DNA of 64,000 bases from Candidatus Gastranaerophilales bacterium (GTDB lineage Bacteria; Cyanobacteriota; Vampirovibrionia; Gastranaerophilales; Gastranaerophilaceae): NCBI GenBank assembly GCA_910587375.1, contig CAJULR010000009.1:62001-126000 (forward strand), given 5' to 3'. Positions 55,866 to 64,000 of this stretch are shown here, piece by piece (position 1 is the stretch's first letter; every line of letters begins with the position of its first letter). The position numbers and the translations under genes were made by a program. The notes beneath the pieces are model-generated. The model searched no databases. It saw nothing but the letters and a program-made list of their open reading frames with translations, and was not told the DNA's origin.

Positions 55866-57335
55866 ATGAATAAAAAAGATTTTAAATGTCTTCTTGTGCA
55901 CACGCCGCAGTTTTATAAAGAACCTGACGGCAAGCTTTGTTCAACCGTGAATTTTTGCGCTATGGGGCTTTATTCCCTTGCAGGCGAGGTTGAAAAAGAG
56001 GGTTTTGGTGCAAAAATTTTACATCTTGGTGTGGAAAAATATTTAAACCCTGAATTTTCTCTTGCAGATTATGTTAAAAGAAATGGTGTGAAATTTGTTG
56101 CCTTTTCTTTGCATTGGCACCCGCAAAGCTATAGCGTTATTGAGGAAGCAAGAAACCTAAAGGCGGCATGTCCAAAGGTTTTTATTGCCCTTGGCGGGTT
56201 TAGCGCTTCTTATTTTTCTTGTGAAATTTTGAAAGAATTTCCTTTTATTGATGTAATTATACAAGGAGAGGGCGAAGGGCCAATAAGAGAACTTACAAGG
56301 GCTGTGTATGAAAATTTATGTGCTGCTGAAAATTCATGCGCTGCTTCTTTGGATATGGGGAAAGCCGGGGCAGCGGAATATGATTTTTCAAGGGTTCAAA
56401 ATTTAGCCTGGAGGTGTTGCAACAAAATTGTTCTAAACCCTAAGACCTATGTTTCAAGCGGCAAGGAACTTGATGCTTTTGAATTTTTTAACATAAAAAG
56501 GATGGAAAATTTTGAACATTATGCAAAAATTCCCTTTGTTCTAAACTATTCAAAGGCGGGGGATTTAAGCAGGGCTGAATTAAATAATCCAATGACAAGC
56601 CAGGGGGTTTGCCTTGGGCGCGGGTGTTTTGGGAATTGTACATGGTGTGGTGGCGGGTATCGCGCGATGAAAACCGTTACAGGAAGGGATTTTCTTTCAT
56701 TTAGAAGCCCTGAAGCTGTTATTGATGAAATTAAAATGTTGAAAAAAGATTGTAATATCGAGGTTTTCAGGTTTGCATTTGACCCAAACCCAAAAGACAG
56801 AAGACATTTGATGGATTTAATGCAGAAATTGGAAAAGGAATTTAGCGGAAATTTAACTGCAGCTTTTACCGTGTTTTCCTTGCCTGACAAGGATTTTCTT
56901 GAGCAATACTCGAAAACTTTTTCAAAAAATTCAATAATTTCAATAAGCCCCGAATTTCAAAATGAGGCGCTAAGGCGCCGCCACAAGGCCTTTTATTTTT
57001 CAAACAAGGAGCTTGAAGAATCTCTTAAATTGATGGATGAGCTTCAAATAACATCTGAGCTTTATTTTTCAATAATTCCCGGTGTTAGCGCAGAAGAAAA
57101 CGAGAAATCAAAGGTTTATGGCGAATTTTTAAAAAAAAAATTTGAATTTGTAAAAGAATTTTTTATAATTCCGATTGTATTTGAACCTGCTTCCCCTTGG
57201 ACGCTTTGCCCTGAAAGGTATGGGCTTTGCATGGATGAAGGCGAAGGGGATATTAAGGATTTTAACGGGGTGCTTGTGCCTGAAAAATTTATGGATTATT
57301 ATAACGATACGAAAAAAAGTATGAGAGTGTCGTAA
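55866..57335 (+). CDS. Radical SAM protein with B12-binding-like N-terminal domain
   Basis: 489 residues. N-terminal Rossmann-like cobalamin-type domain at about 8-150 (GLYSLAGEVEKEGFGAKILH, KVFIALGGFSASYFSCEILK, DVIIQGEGEGPIRELTRA); the DxHxxG cobalamin ligand motif is absent. The radical SAM core has the cluster motif GCFGNCTWCGGGYRAM near residue 256 (Cys spacing 3, then 2), followed by a barrel (VFRFAFDPNPKDRRHLMDLM, IISISPEFQNEALRRRHKAF). The MNKKDF start is set by TATAAT 9 nt before ATG 55866; the leader is about 3 nt. The ATP-grasp gene follows after 54 bp. The substrate is unknown; methyltransfer or carbon-skeleton chemistry is typical of relatives. Confidence 0.9.
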   Translation: MNKKDFKCLLVHTPQFYKEPDGKLCSTVNFCAMGLYSLAGEVEKEGFGAKILHLGVEKYLNPEFSLADYVKRNGVKFVAFSLHWHPQSYSVIEEARNLKAACPKVFIALGGFSASYFSCEILKEFPFIDVIIQGEGEGPIRELTRAVYENLCAAENSCAASLDMGKAGAAEYDFSRVQNLAWRCCNKIVLNPKTYVSSGKELDAFEFFNIKRMENFEHYAKIPFVLNYSKAGDLSRAELNNPMTSQGVCLGRGCFGNCTWCGGGYRAMKTVTGRDFLSFRSPEAVIDEIKMLKKDCNIEVFRFAFDPNPKDRRHLMDLMQKLEKEFSGNLTAAFTVFSLPDKDFLEQYSKTFSKNSIISISPEFQNEALRRRHKAFYFSNKELEESLKLMDELQITSELYFSIIPGVSAEENEKSKVYGEFLKKKFEFVKEFFIIPIVFEPASPWTLCPERYGLCMDEGEGDIKDFNGVLVPEKFMDYYNDTKKSMRVS

Positions 57336-57389
57336 AGTTTTGAAAATTTTGCGAGAGAGTAGTTTAGAATTTAGGCAGGGAGTTTAATT

Positions 57390-58667
57390 TTGTTTATTTT
57401 AGAAGAACCTTATGTTTCAAGCCTTTTGCTTAAAACCCTTGAAAAACACAGAGAGGAAGCGGGTTTTGAAGTTTTAGAAAATGAATTTATAAAAAACGCG
57501 GGCAAGGGGTATGCGCTAAATCTTCTTAAAAAAGAAGATTTCAAGGGGCTTAGCGAAGAATTATTCAGCAAAACAAAATTTTATTCAAACTCTGAAAATT
57601 CGATTAATTTAGTCTTAGAAAGTTTTCCAAATTCAAGCCTTGCGTGCCTTATAAACCTTTGCAAGGATAAATGTGCCTTCAGAAAGGCTCTAGAGCCCAT
57701 ATATCCAAATTTTTTGTTTAAAGAAGTATCTGTTGAAGAATTGGACAAAGTTGATTATGAAAGTATCGGAAAGGCTTTTATAATAAAGCCTTCAGTTGGT
57801 TTTTTAAGCCTTGGGGTGCACAAAGTGCGCTCAGAAGCCGAATTTGAAGATGTAAAAAAGCAAATTAAGGCTGAAATTGATGAAATTTCAAAGCTTTTTC
57901 CAAAAAGCGTGCTCAACATTTCAAAGTTTATAATTGAGGAAATAATTGAGGGCGAAGAATTTGCAGTTGATGTTTATTATGACGCCGCAGGCGCACCAAA
58001 TATTTTAAACATCCTAAAACATCCGTTTTTAGACGGGGATGATGTAAGCGACAGGGCGTATATCACGTCATATTCTATAATTGAAGAGAATTTGGAATGT
58101 TTTGAAGAAGTTTTAATCAAAATCGGCAAAACCCTTAAAATAAAAAACTTTCCAATGCATATTGAGCTCATATCAAAGCCTGTAGCGGACAATGGGGGCG
58201 GCGTAAGCGGCAAAGAGGTTGTTCCTGTTGAAATTAACCCAATGCGCTTTGCGGGCTGGTGTACAACGGATTTAGCATATTTTGCGTATGGCATAAATGT
58301 TTATGAATATTTTGCGCAAGGTAAAAAACCCAATTGGAAGGCGATTTTAGGGGATTATAAGAGCGCTTTTGCAAAAAATGTCTGCACGGATAAAGGCGGG
58401 CCGGAGCTTGTTTTTTCCGGTAAAAAAGATAAAATCTTTTATTTTGCAATTGCAGAAAGGCCAAAAACCCTGACTGACTCTGCGGCGGCTAAAAATCAGA
58501 GTTTTAATTATGAAGCTTTGTATCAAAATTTTTCAAACATTTTAGAAAAAAGAGAAATTGATTACACTGAAAAGCCTGTCTGTGCAATACTCTTTGGAAG
58601 TGCGGACAGTATGGATGAAATAAATAAAATTTTAAAACTTGATATGAAAAGTTTTGTAAAGAGTTAA
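57390..58667 (+). CDS. ATP-grasp-fold protein
   Basis: 425 residues. ATP-grasp marks: FIIKPSVGFLSLGVHKV (Lys strand and loop), IIEEIIEGEEFAVDVYYD (hinge and Glu), HIELISKP and PVEINPMRFAGWCTTDLAYF (metal-binding Glu and Asn). The family ligates a carboxylate to an amine or thiol using ATP. The start is TTG 57390 (AGGGAGTTTAATT upstream). It is directly downstream of the radical SAM gene, so the two probably act on one substrate. The N-terminal ~100 residues are a pre-grasp domain. No peptide precursor or NRPS/PKS gene is nearby. Confidence 0.85.
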   Translation: MFILEEPYVSSLLLKTLEKHREEAGFEVLENEFIKNAGKGYALNLLKKEDFKGLSEELFSKTKFYSNSENSINLVLESFPNSSLACLINLCKDKCAFRKALEPIYPNFLFKEVSVEELDKVDYESIGKAFIIKPSVGFLSLGVHKVRSEAEFEDVKKQIKAEIDEISKLFPKSVLNISKFIIEEIIEGEEFAVDVYYDAAGAPNILNILKHPFLDGDDVSDRAYITSYSIIEENLECFEEVLIKIGKTLKIKNFPMHIELISKPVADNGGGVSGKEVVPVEINPMRFAGWCTTDLAYFAYGINVYEYFAQGKKPNWKAILGDYKSAFAKNVCTDKGGPELVFSGKKDKIFYFAIAERPKTLTDSAAAKNQSFNYEALYQNFSNILEKREIDYTEKPVCAILFGSADSMDEINKILKLDMKSFVKS

Positions 58668-58766
58668 TTTAAGTGTATGAAACACACGACAGCCGGCTTT
58701 CGAAGAAAATAAATAATTTATAAGCACTATATTTTTAATCTGAATATTTTCATGCCCAAAATTTTT

Positions 58767-58775
58767 TGATAGAAT
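58767..58775 (+). promoter_or_regulatory. Extended -10 of the riboswitch-nrdDG transcript
   Basis: TGATAGAAT; the expected start is near 58782, just ahead of the riboswitch. Confidence 0.55.
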
Positions 58776-58781
58776 ATAAAA

Positions 58782-58946
58782 AATGCACAATGGAGGAAAG
58801 AAAAGGGTGAAATTCCCTCGCTGGTCCGCAGCCGTATAGCCGGAATGCTCCGTTTGTGGTGATTTTACTTGTGATACTACCTCGAGACAGGAATTTAAGC
58901 TTTTACCAGCCATTTTTCTGCCTTTTTGAGAAAAAAAGGAGTCAAA
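58782..58946 (+). promoter_or_regulatory. Cobalamin riboswitch upstream of nrdD
   Basis: Conserved core GGGTGAAATTCCCTCGCTGG, TCCGCAGCCGTATAGCCGG, then later GTGATACTACCTCGAGACAG, in the order of cobalamin aptamers (GGTGAAA...CCGCAGC..GT...). Near the gene, CCTTTTT (58920-58926) can pair with AAAAAGG, which includes the Shine-Dalgarno AAAGGAG, so control of translation initiation is likely. Ligand type not separable by eye. Confidence 0.8.
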
Positions 58947-61217
58947 ATGAAAGAATTACGGGAAGAGAGAATTGTAAGTATCGAAAGTTCGAAACTTACA
59001 GGGTTTAGCGAACAGGCTTGTGTAACAAAGCCTATTGGCGCTGAATTTGTGCAAAACCCAAAGGTTGTGGGTTTAACAAGCAAAGCGCTTTTAAAGAATG
59101 TTAAAATTATTAAAAAAGACGGCACAAAAGAAGAGTATGATGTTAAAAAGGTTGTGAACGCCGTTAAAAAATCTGCCGCAAGAATGCTTGTGGAATTTAC
59201 GGAAAAAGAACTTGAAGACATTTCAAATTATGTTGACACAAGTGTTTTAAAAATGCATGAAAATGAGATTGAAATTTTTAAAATGCACTGTGTGGTTGAA
59301 AATGCGCTTGAAGTTTTAAACCCAAAGGTTGCAAAGAGCTATAGAAACTATAGAAATTATAAAATTGACTTTGTTGATATGCTTGATAAGGTTTATCAGG
59401 AAAGCCAAAAAATTATGTATATTGGGGACAAGGAAAATTCAAACGCAGACTCTGCCCTTGTTTCAACGAAGCGTTCCTTGATTTTTAACCAACTTAATAA
59501 AGAATTATACAAGAAATTCTTCCTCACTGTGCCTGAATTGCAGGCCATAAGGGATGGATATATCTACATCCATGATATGTCCGCAAGGCGCGACACAATG
59601 AACTGCTGCCTTTTTGATGTTGCCTCTGTTTTATCTGGCGGCTTTGAGATGGGAAACCTTTGGTATAACGAGCCAAAGACGCTTGAAGTTGCGTTTGATG
59701 TTATAGGCGATATCGTTATGGCGGCCGCAAGCCAGCAATATGGCGGGTTTACGGTGCCTGAAACTGATAAAATCCTGGCGCCATATGCTGAAAAGACTTA
59801 CGAAAAGAAATATCAAAAATATATTGACTTGGGAATTGAGCCAAAACGCGCAGAAGAAGAGGCGATGAAGGATGTTGAAAAAGATTTCCACGATGGCTTC
59901 CAAGGCTGGGAATATAAATTTAACACTGTTGCTTCTTCGCGCGGAGATTACCCATTTATTACAATGACAATGGGGCTTGGCACCGGCAAGTTTGAAAGAA
60001 TGGCTTCAAAAATAATGCTTGATGTTCGCCGCGAAGGCCAAGGCAAAAAAGAGAACAAAAAGCCTGTTTTATTCCCAAAAATTGTATTTTTATATGATGA
60101 AGAACTCCACGGTGAAGGCGGAGAGCTGCGCGAACTTTTTAATGCGGGTGTAGAATGTTCAAAATCTGCTATGTATCCGGATTGGTTGTCGCTTACAGGC
60201 GAAGGCTATGTTGCTTCAATGTATAAAAAATATAAAAGGGTAATTTCGCCGATGGGCTGCCGCGCTTTTCTTTCTCCTTGGTATGAAAGAGGCGGGATGA
60301 GCCCTGCGGACGCTGATGATAAACCAATTTTCGTCGGAAGGTTTAACATTGGCGCCATAAGCCTGCATTTACCTATGATTTATGCCAAAGCCAAAAAAGA
60401 AGGCAAAGATTTCTATGAAATTTTAGATTATTACCTTGAAATGATTAGGCAAATCCATATAAGAACATACGATTATCTGGGCGAAATGCGCGCTTCAATT
60501 AACCCTCTTGCTTTCTGTGAAGGCGGTTTCTATGGTGGCCATCTTGGAATTCACGATAAAATTAAGCCGCTTTTAAAATCCGCAACGGCTTCTTTTGGAA
60601 TTACCGCCCTGAATGAACTTCAGGAAATTCATAACCAAAAATCCCTTGTGGAAGACGGTGCTTTTGCGCTTGAAGTTATGGAATATATAAACAAAAAGAT
60701 TAACGAATTTAAGGAAAAAGACGGAAACCTTTATGCTATCTACGGTACGCCGGCCGAAAACCTTTGCGGGCTTCAAATTCAGCAATTTAGAAAAAAATAC
60801 GGCAAGGTGAATAAAGTGTCCGACAGGGGCTATGTTTCAAATTCTTTCCATTGCCATGTGGCAGAAAACATTGGCCCAATTGAAAAACAAGACCTTGAAA
60901 AAAGATTTTGGGACCTTTTAAACGGCGGCAAAATTCAATATGTAAAATACCCGGTTTCATACAATACAAAAGCAATTGAAACCCTTGTGACGCGCGCTAT
61001 GGATATGGGCTTTTATGAAGGGGTGAACCTTTCTTTGGCATATTGTGATGATTGCGGGCATAAAGAGCTTGAGATGGACGTTTGCCCAAAATGCGGAAGC
61101 AAAAACCTGACTAAAATTGACAGAATGAACGGCTATCTTTCATATTCAAGGGTTAAGGGCGACACACGCCTGAATGAAGCAAAAATGGAAGAAATTAAAG
61201 ACCGCGTTTCTATGTAA
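58947..61217 (+). CDS. nrdD: Anaerobic ribonucleoside-triphosphate reductase (class III)
   Basis: Oxygen-sensitive glycyl-radical enzyme that makes deoxynucleotides. 756 residues. ATP-cone regulatory domain at about 38-130 (NVKIIKKDGTKEEYDVKKVV). Catalytic Cys sites in RRDTMNCCLFD and ISPMGCRAFLSPWYERGG. C-terminal zinc site CDDC / CPKC and glycyl-radical loop RMNGYLSYSRV. ATG 58947 is chosen (AAAGGAG at 7 nt); an earlier TTG lies in the riboswitch stem. The activase nrdG follows after 89 bp. Its B12 riboswitch suggests shut-off when cobalamin allows a class II (NrdJ) enzyme; no nrdJ is in the window. Confidence 0.97.
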   Translation: MKELREERIVSIESSKLTGFSEQACVTKPIGAEFVQNPKVVGLTSKALLKNVKIIKKDGTKEEYDVKKVVNAVKKSAARMLVEFTEKELEDISNYVDTSVLKMHENEIEIFKMHCVVENALEVLNPKVAKSYRNYRNYKIDFVDMLDKVYQESQKIMYIGDKENSNADSALVSTKRSLIFNQLNKELYKKFFLTVPELQAIRDGYIYIHDMSARRDTMNCCLFDVASVLSGGFEMGNLWYNEPKTLEVAFDVIGDIVMAAASQQYGGFTVPETDKILAPYAEKTYEKKYQKYIDLGIEPKRAEEEAMKDVEKDFHDGFQGWEYKFNTVASSRGDYPFITMTMGLGTGKFERMASKIMLDVRREGQGKKENKKPVLFPKIVFLYDEELHGEGGELRELFNAGVECSKSAMYPDWLSLTGEGYVASMYKKYKRVISPMGCRAFLSPWYERGGMSPADADDKPIFVGRFNIGAISLHLPMIYAKAKKEGKDFYEILDYYLEMIRQIHIRTYDYLGEMRASINPLAFCEGGFYGGHLGIHDKIKPLLKSATASFGITALNELQEIHNQKSLVEDGAFALEVMEYINKKINEFKEKDGNLYAIYGTPAENLCGLQIQQFRKKYGKVNKVSDRGYVSNSFHCHVAENIGPIEKQDLEKRFWDLLNGGKIQYVKYPVSYNTKAIETLVTRAMDMGFYEGVNLSLAYCDDCGHKELEMDVCPKCGSKNLTKIDRMNGYLSYSRVKGDTRLNEAKMEEIKDRVSM

Positions 61218-61306
61218 AATACGCACAAGGCCCGTGGTTTTATCGTATCAGGCAAAGAGCTTTGGTAAAGGTTTAAACCCTGGTTTTGGCAATTTTGGAG
61301 CAAAAA

Positions 61307-61795
61307 ATGAATTATCATAATATTACAAAAGAAGATATGCTAAATGGAGATGGAATTCGCGTCGTGCTTTGGGTTTCAGGGTGCGAAAACAAATGCGAAG
61401 GGTGTCATAACCAAATCACATGGGATAAAAATGGCGGCCTGCCTTTTGATAAAGCCGCAGAGGATGAGCTTTTTGAGGCTCTTTCCAAGCCTTTTATCAC
61501 AGGGATAACATTTTCAGGCGGCGACCCTATGATGCCATACAACAGGGATGAAATCATAAGGCTTATTCAAAAATGCCGCAGCGAGTTTCCAAACAAGACA
61601 ATTTGGCTCTACACGGGGCTTTTGTGGGATGACATTAAGGACATAAAAGGGCTTGAACTTGTTGATGTTGTTGCGGAAGGCAGGTTTGTTGAATCCCTTA
61701 AGGATAACAACTTAAAATGGGTTGGAAGCTCAAACCAGCGTGTGATTGATGTTAAAAGGACTCTTGAAGCAGGCTCAATTGTGCTTCATTGCTAA
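61307..61795 (+). CDS. nrdG: Anaerobic ribonucleotide reductase activating protein
   Basis: Radical SAM activase that generates the glycyl radical on NrdD. 162 residues. Cluster motif SGCENKCEGCHN (Cys spacing 3, then 2) at about residues 27-38, SAM-binding FSGGDPM, and late strand LVDVVAEGRFV. ATG 61307 is chosen because GGAG stands 7 nt upstream; the earlier ATG (61286) adds seven residues. Co-transcribed with nrdD and under the same riboswitch. Terminated by the hairpin at 61814. Confidence 0.96.
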   Translation: MNYHNITKEDMLNGDGIRVVLWVSGCENKCEGCHNQITWDKNGGLPFDKAAEDELFEALSKPFITGITFSGGDPMMPYNRDEIIRLIQKCRSEFPNKTIWLYTGLLWDDIKDIKGLELVDVVAEGRFVESLKDNNLKWVGSSNQRVIDVKRTLEAGSIVLHC

Positions 61796-61813
61796 CTTTT
61801 GGTTTAAAATTTT

Positions 61814-61852
61814 AAAGTGCCCTAACCTTTAGATGGCGGGCACTTTTTATAT
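61814..61852 (+). terminator. Terminator of the nrdDG operon
   Basis: AAAGTGCCC ... GGGCACTTT, then T2A; 9-bp perfect stem. Confidence 0.9.
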
Positions 61853-61891
61853 AAAATGCTTATTTTATTTCAGTTGTTCTTGATAAGCCTG

Positions 61892-62473
61892 CTACCCCCT
61901 GATTCCTACAATCATATCAGAGGTTCTTATGCCTGATGTATCTTTTTCAATATAGCCTTCATCTGCCATAAATTTTTGCATAGTTTCTTCGCTTAGTGCA
62001 TTTCTTGCGCGCCAGTTCAGGTGTATGTTTTCACTGCTCTCGTCCGCCCAAACCTCAAAGCAAGAACCCATAAGCTTTTGCAGCAATTTGTCTTCGTGTT
62101 TTCCCATAAAGTTTGACGCCAAATCTTTTGCAAGAAAATGATGGTCGCTGACGCTTGCATATTTATCAATAATGCTTACGATGTCATAAGAATTTAATTC
62201 GCTGTTTAACAATATATTGTCCACGGTTTTCCCGCTTGCGCCAATGCCTTTCATTGCGTTAAACAAGTCGGTTGCATATTCTTCCGCCTTCTTTTCGTCA
62301 ATTGTAGGCGCGCTGCCTGTTTTTTCGCCCGGCGTGTAAATTTTGGTCGTGTTTTCTGTCTTTTGCGTTTCAAAAAGAGAATCTGTTTTTGTTGTTTCTG
62401 TATTTGCCGTGTTTGAAGCGCCCGTTTTTGCAGACAGTTTTTCTGTAGAAATTTTTGGAATAATTTTTTTCAT
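61892..62473 (-). CDS. Hypothetical protein with an annexin-like repeat, 193 aa
   Basis: Residues 1-62 are a disordered Thr/Lys/Glu-rich leader. Residues about 63-135 resemble one annexin repeat in spacing and key positions: YATDLFNAMKGIGASGKTVD (compare AMKGLGT), NILLNSELNSYDIVSIIDKY, then HHFLAKDLASNFMGKHEDKL and LQKLM. In the type II calcium motif the Thr is Ala, and the distal acidic ligand position holds Asn, so calcium binding by that site is doubtful. The C-terminal 55 residues (DEGYIEKDTSGIRTSDMIVG) form a small separate region. No signal peptide. AGAGAAAG precedes the ATG. The resemblance was seen by eye only. Confidence 0.75.
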   Translation of the reverse strand: MKKIIPKISTEKLSAKTGASNTANTETTKTDSLFETQKTENTTKIYTPGEKTGSAPTIDEKKAEEYATDLFNAMKGIGASGKTVDNILLNSELNSYDIVSIIDKYASVSDHHFLAKDLASNFMGKHEDKLLQKLMGSCFEVWADESSENIHLNWRARNALSEETMQKFMADEGYIEKDTSGIRTSDMIVGIRG

Positions 62474-62628
62474 TTTTACTTTCTCTTAAAAAATGCGACT
62501 AATAGCCCCAAAACGGGGTACTATTAATTTCGGCAAAAGAGGATGTAAACTTTAGAATAATTCTTAAAATATAAAGAATTATTAAGTTTTAAAATTTCTG
62601 TTTTAATTATCCAAAAAAATGTATTTAA

Positions 62629-62662
62629 AAACCCGAAACTTTTTAAGGGCTTCGGGTTTAGT
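62629..62662 (-). terminator. Terminator of the 172-aa gene
   Basis: AAACCCGAA ... TTCGGGTTT, with T-rich tail on the minus strand; 9-bp stem. Confidence 0.85.
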
Positions 62663-62680
62663 TAAATTGAGTAAAGTTTT

Positions 62681-63199
62681 TTATGCCTTCTTTGCAGCTT
62701 TGGCCTCTGCTTTTGCGGCCTTTTTAGCTTCTTTTGCTTCGGCTTTTGCCTGAATTCTTGCTTCTGCGTCTCCGCCAGCCTTTTTCTTTAGCCAAAAACC
62801 TTCTGAATCAATCATTACCATTCTTGTAAAGCCAAGTTTATTTTTTCTAAGTTCATAACCCTCGGGAAGCGTTCTTGTTCCTTGCGTTAAATTAAAGAAA
62901 TTGTTGCTAAGTCCGCGATATTTGTTCACCTTAACGTTTTGGGGCAATCTTCTGCTTTCGTTTATGGCGTCAATTTGTTCGTTTGTTAATCTGTTGAAGA
63001 AAACTCTAAACATACCGATTTTTGGGCCGTTATATTCTTTTTTGGTTGAAAATTCTGTAACATCCGGCTTTTGTTCCAAATTTACAGCAGGCGCTTGTGC
63101 AGGCACTGCAGGTGTTTCAGATGTAGAAACTCTCATAGAGTTAATTCTGTTGATATAATCGTCAAATGAAGTTGAGGTTGAATAAGAAAAATTGCTCAT
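62681..63199 (-). CDS. Hypothetical protein with Lys/Ala-rich tail, 172 aa
   Basis: No family recognised. GGAAGG precedes the ATG. Ser/Thr-rich N-terminus (MSNFSYSTSTSFDDYINRIN), Pro/Ala linker (ETPAVPAQAPAVNLEQ), a compact basic core (IGMFRVFFNRLTNEQIDAIN, QNVKVNKYRGLSNNFFNL, YELRKNKLGFTRMVMIDSEG), and a low-complexity tail from residue about 145 (EARIQAKAEAKEAKKAAKAE, then AKAAKKA). Such tails bind nucleic acid or acidic surfaces (inference). No membrane segment. Single gene with its own terminator. Confidence 0.8.
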   Translation of the reverse strand: MSNFSYSTSTSFDDYINRINSMRVSTSETPAVPAQAPAVNLEQKPDVTEFSTKKEYNGPKIGMFRVFFNRLTNEQIDAINESRRLPQNVKVNKYRGLSNNFFNLTQGTRTLPEGYELRKNKLGFTRMVMIDSEGFWLKKKAGGDAEARIQAKAEAKEAKKAAKAEAKAAKKA

Positions 63200-63289
63200 A
63201 TTTTTTTCCTTCCAAAAAAGATTCCTATATATTGTATAAAAACATGAAATGAAACTTTTTTGCTCTTTTGTAACATAACTTAACAGCGG

Positions 63290-64000
63290 TTAAATGTCCA
63301 TACTGCCTGATTTTAGGCCCAATAAGTCAAGGGTAATGTATTTAAACCCCAAAGGTTTCAGCTTGTCTATAATTTTTGGATTTTGACTTAAGAATTTTTC
63401 AAATTTTTCAGCCGGAATTTCAATTCTTGCAATGTCTGAATGCAGGCGCAGACGGCAGTTTTCAAATCCCAAATCTTTTAAAATTTTCTCCCCATTTTTC
63501 ACTTTTTGAATACTGTCTAAATTAAGCGGGGTGTCGTAAGGGAACCTTGTTGCAATGCAGGGCGTAGAGGGCTTGTTGAAGATTTCAAGTCCTAAAAGCC
63601 TTGCATACTCTCTTATTTCAGCCTTTGTAATTTCAAACTTTGCAAAAGGGGAAATGACGCCAAGCTCTGAAATGGCCTTTAGGCCAGGCCTGTAAGCAGA
63701 TAGGTCGTCAAAATTTGTGCCATCAATTATATTTTGAAACCCAAAAGAGGCTGCAAACTCTTTTATTTTGCTAAAAAACAGCTTTTTACAATAGTAACAC
63801 CTGTCTTTTGGATTGTTTTTTACTATACCGTTTTCCAAAATGCTGAATTCTATTAGCTTTTGGGCAACACCTGTTTGTTTGCAAAATTCTTTTGTAAAGT
63901 TAATTTCTTCTTCTGTTTGAAATTCAGATTTAAAAGTGACCGCTATTATCTCTTGTGTTTCTTGGGTTTTAGCGTTTCTTTTGTTTTTTAAAGACGCACA
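63290..64000 (-). CDS. larE: LarE-like ATP-dependent sulfur transferase, partial
   Basis: 236 C-terminal residues are visible; the frame continues beyond the right edge, so the PP-loop SGGxDS motif is outside. Marks: NNPKDRCYYCKKLFFSKI with the sacrificial-Cys region, IIDGTNFDDLSAYRPGLKAI, FEITKAEIREYARLLGLEIF, NKPSTPCIATRFPYDTPL and RLRLHSDIARIEIP. LarE adenylates and sulfurates the nickel-pincer cofactor precursor used by lactate racemase and related enzymes. The frame from 64000 is open (CASLKNKRNAKTQETQ) with no start, so the TTG at 63838 is not the start. larA, larB and larC are not seen here. Confidence 0.88.
   Translation of the reverse strand, partial: CASLKNKRNAKTQETQEIIAVTFKSEFQTEEEINFTKEFCKQTGVAQKLIEFSILENGIVKNNPKDRCYYCKKLFFSKIKEFAASFGFQNIIDGTNFDDLSAYRPGLKAISELGVISPFAKFEITKAEIREYARLLGLEIFNKPSTPCIATRFPYDTPLNLDSIQKVKNGEKILKDLGFENCRLRLHSDIARIEIPAEKFEKFLSQNPKIIDKLKPLGFKYITLDLLGLKSGSMDI

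Noticed and set aside
1..64000. tRNA, rRNA or transposase genes
   Set aside because: I looked for T-arm motifs, rRNA-like blocks and DDE or HUH transposase motifs and recognised none; a tRNA scan was not possible here.

Overview
The window looks like chromosomal DNA of an AT-rich, anaerobic, diderm bacterium. The best fit is a gut-type relative of the Cyanobacteria (Candidatus Melainabacteria / Gastranaerophilales). This rests on three things: anaerobic enzymes (class III ribonucleotide reductase NrdD/NrdG, desulfoferrodoxin plus ferritin); an outer-membrane autotransporter together with an RND pump; and a YidC with a large extra-membrane insert placed as I recall it in cyanobacterial YidC. 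Several lineage-type hypothetical proteins also carry a short N-terminal NxxF/FG/FRG/FGA tract. The lineage call is inference and no database was consulted.

Layout. 1-4.9 kb: RND efflux pump (truncated at the left edge), its lipoprotein adaptor and a Xer recombinase. 4.9-7.9 kb: hypotheticals, tsaE-tsaB (tRNA t6A) and an XRE regulator. 8-11.4 kb: a giant glycine-rich protein with a type IV prepilin motif behind an 85-residue leader built from repeat DNA; a paralogue with a 215-residue leader lies at 32.4-35.9 kb. 11.4-14.9 kb: a kinase / response regulator / secreted protein operon. 15-25 kb: lineage-type hypotheticals, a phosphohexomutase, trxA, nth and a LysR/LysE pair. 25-30.4 kb: ferritin and superoxide reductase, a SulP transporter and acetolactate synthase (ilvB, ilvN). 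30.6-36.3 kb: a Cys/Pro-rich secreted protein, panD, a repeat- and RNA-rich intergenic stretch and the second glycine-rich gene. 36.3-44.3 kb: mnmE, yidC, small membrane proteins, a FliA/WhiG-type sigma factor, a kinase-fold-like hypothetical, an S4 protein, a PfkB kinase and recF. 44.4-53.7 kb: a large coiled-coil protein, a GT-C-like membrane protein, a TRIC-family channel and the autotransporter. 53.8-58.7 kb: a DtxR-type regulator, a ThiF-like E1 enzyme, a membrane protein, and a B12-fold radical SAM protein followed by an ATP-grasp protein. 58.8-61.8 kb: a cobalamin riboswitch and nrdD-nrdG. 61.9-64 kb: a protein with an annexin-like repeat, a Lys/Ala-tailed protein and a partial larE.

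Structure beyond genes. (i) Six genes have a -10 hexamer exactly 6 nt before the start codon and no Shine-Dalgarno sequence, which predicts leaderless mRNAs. (ii) A noncoding element occurs twice (32045-32266 and 38985-39231): 93 nt and 80 nt blocks are identical, the middle is unrelated but structured, and both copies end in the same terminator-like hairpin. (iii) Three dispersed inverted-repeat families populate intergenic DNA and the leaders of both glycine-rich genes. One of them shows compensatory base changes in its stem. (iv) The central Gly-rich parts of the two paralogues differ from each other and from their conserved flanks in sequence and codon choice, as if they were exchangeable cassettes. 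No tRNA, rRNA, CRISPR array or transposase was recognised.
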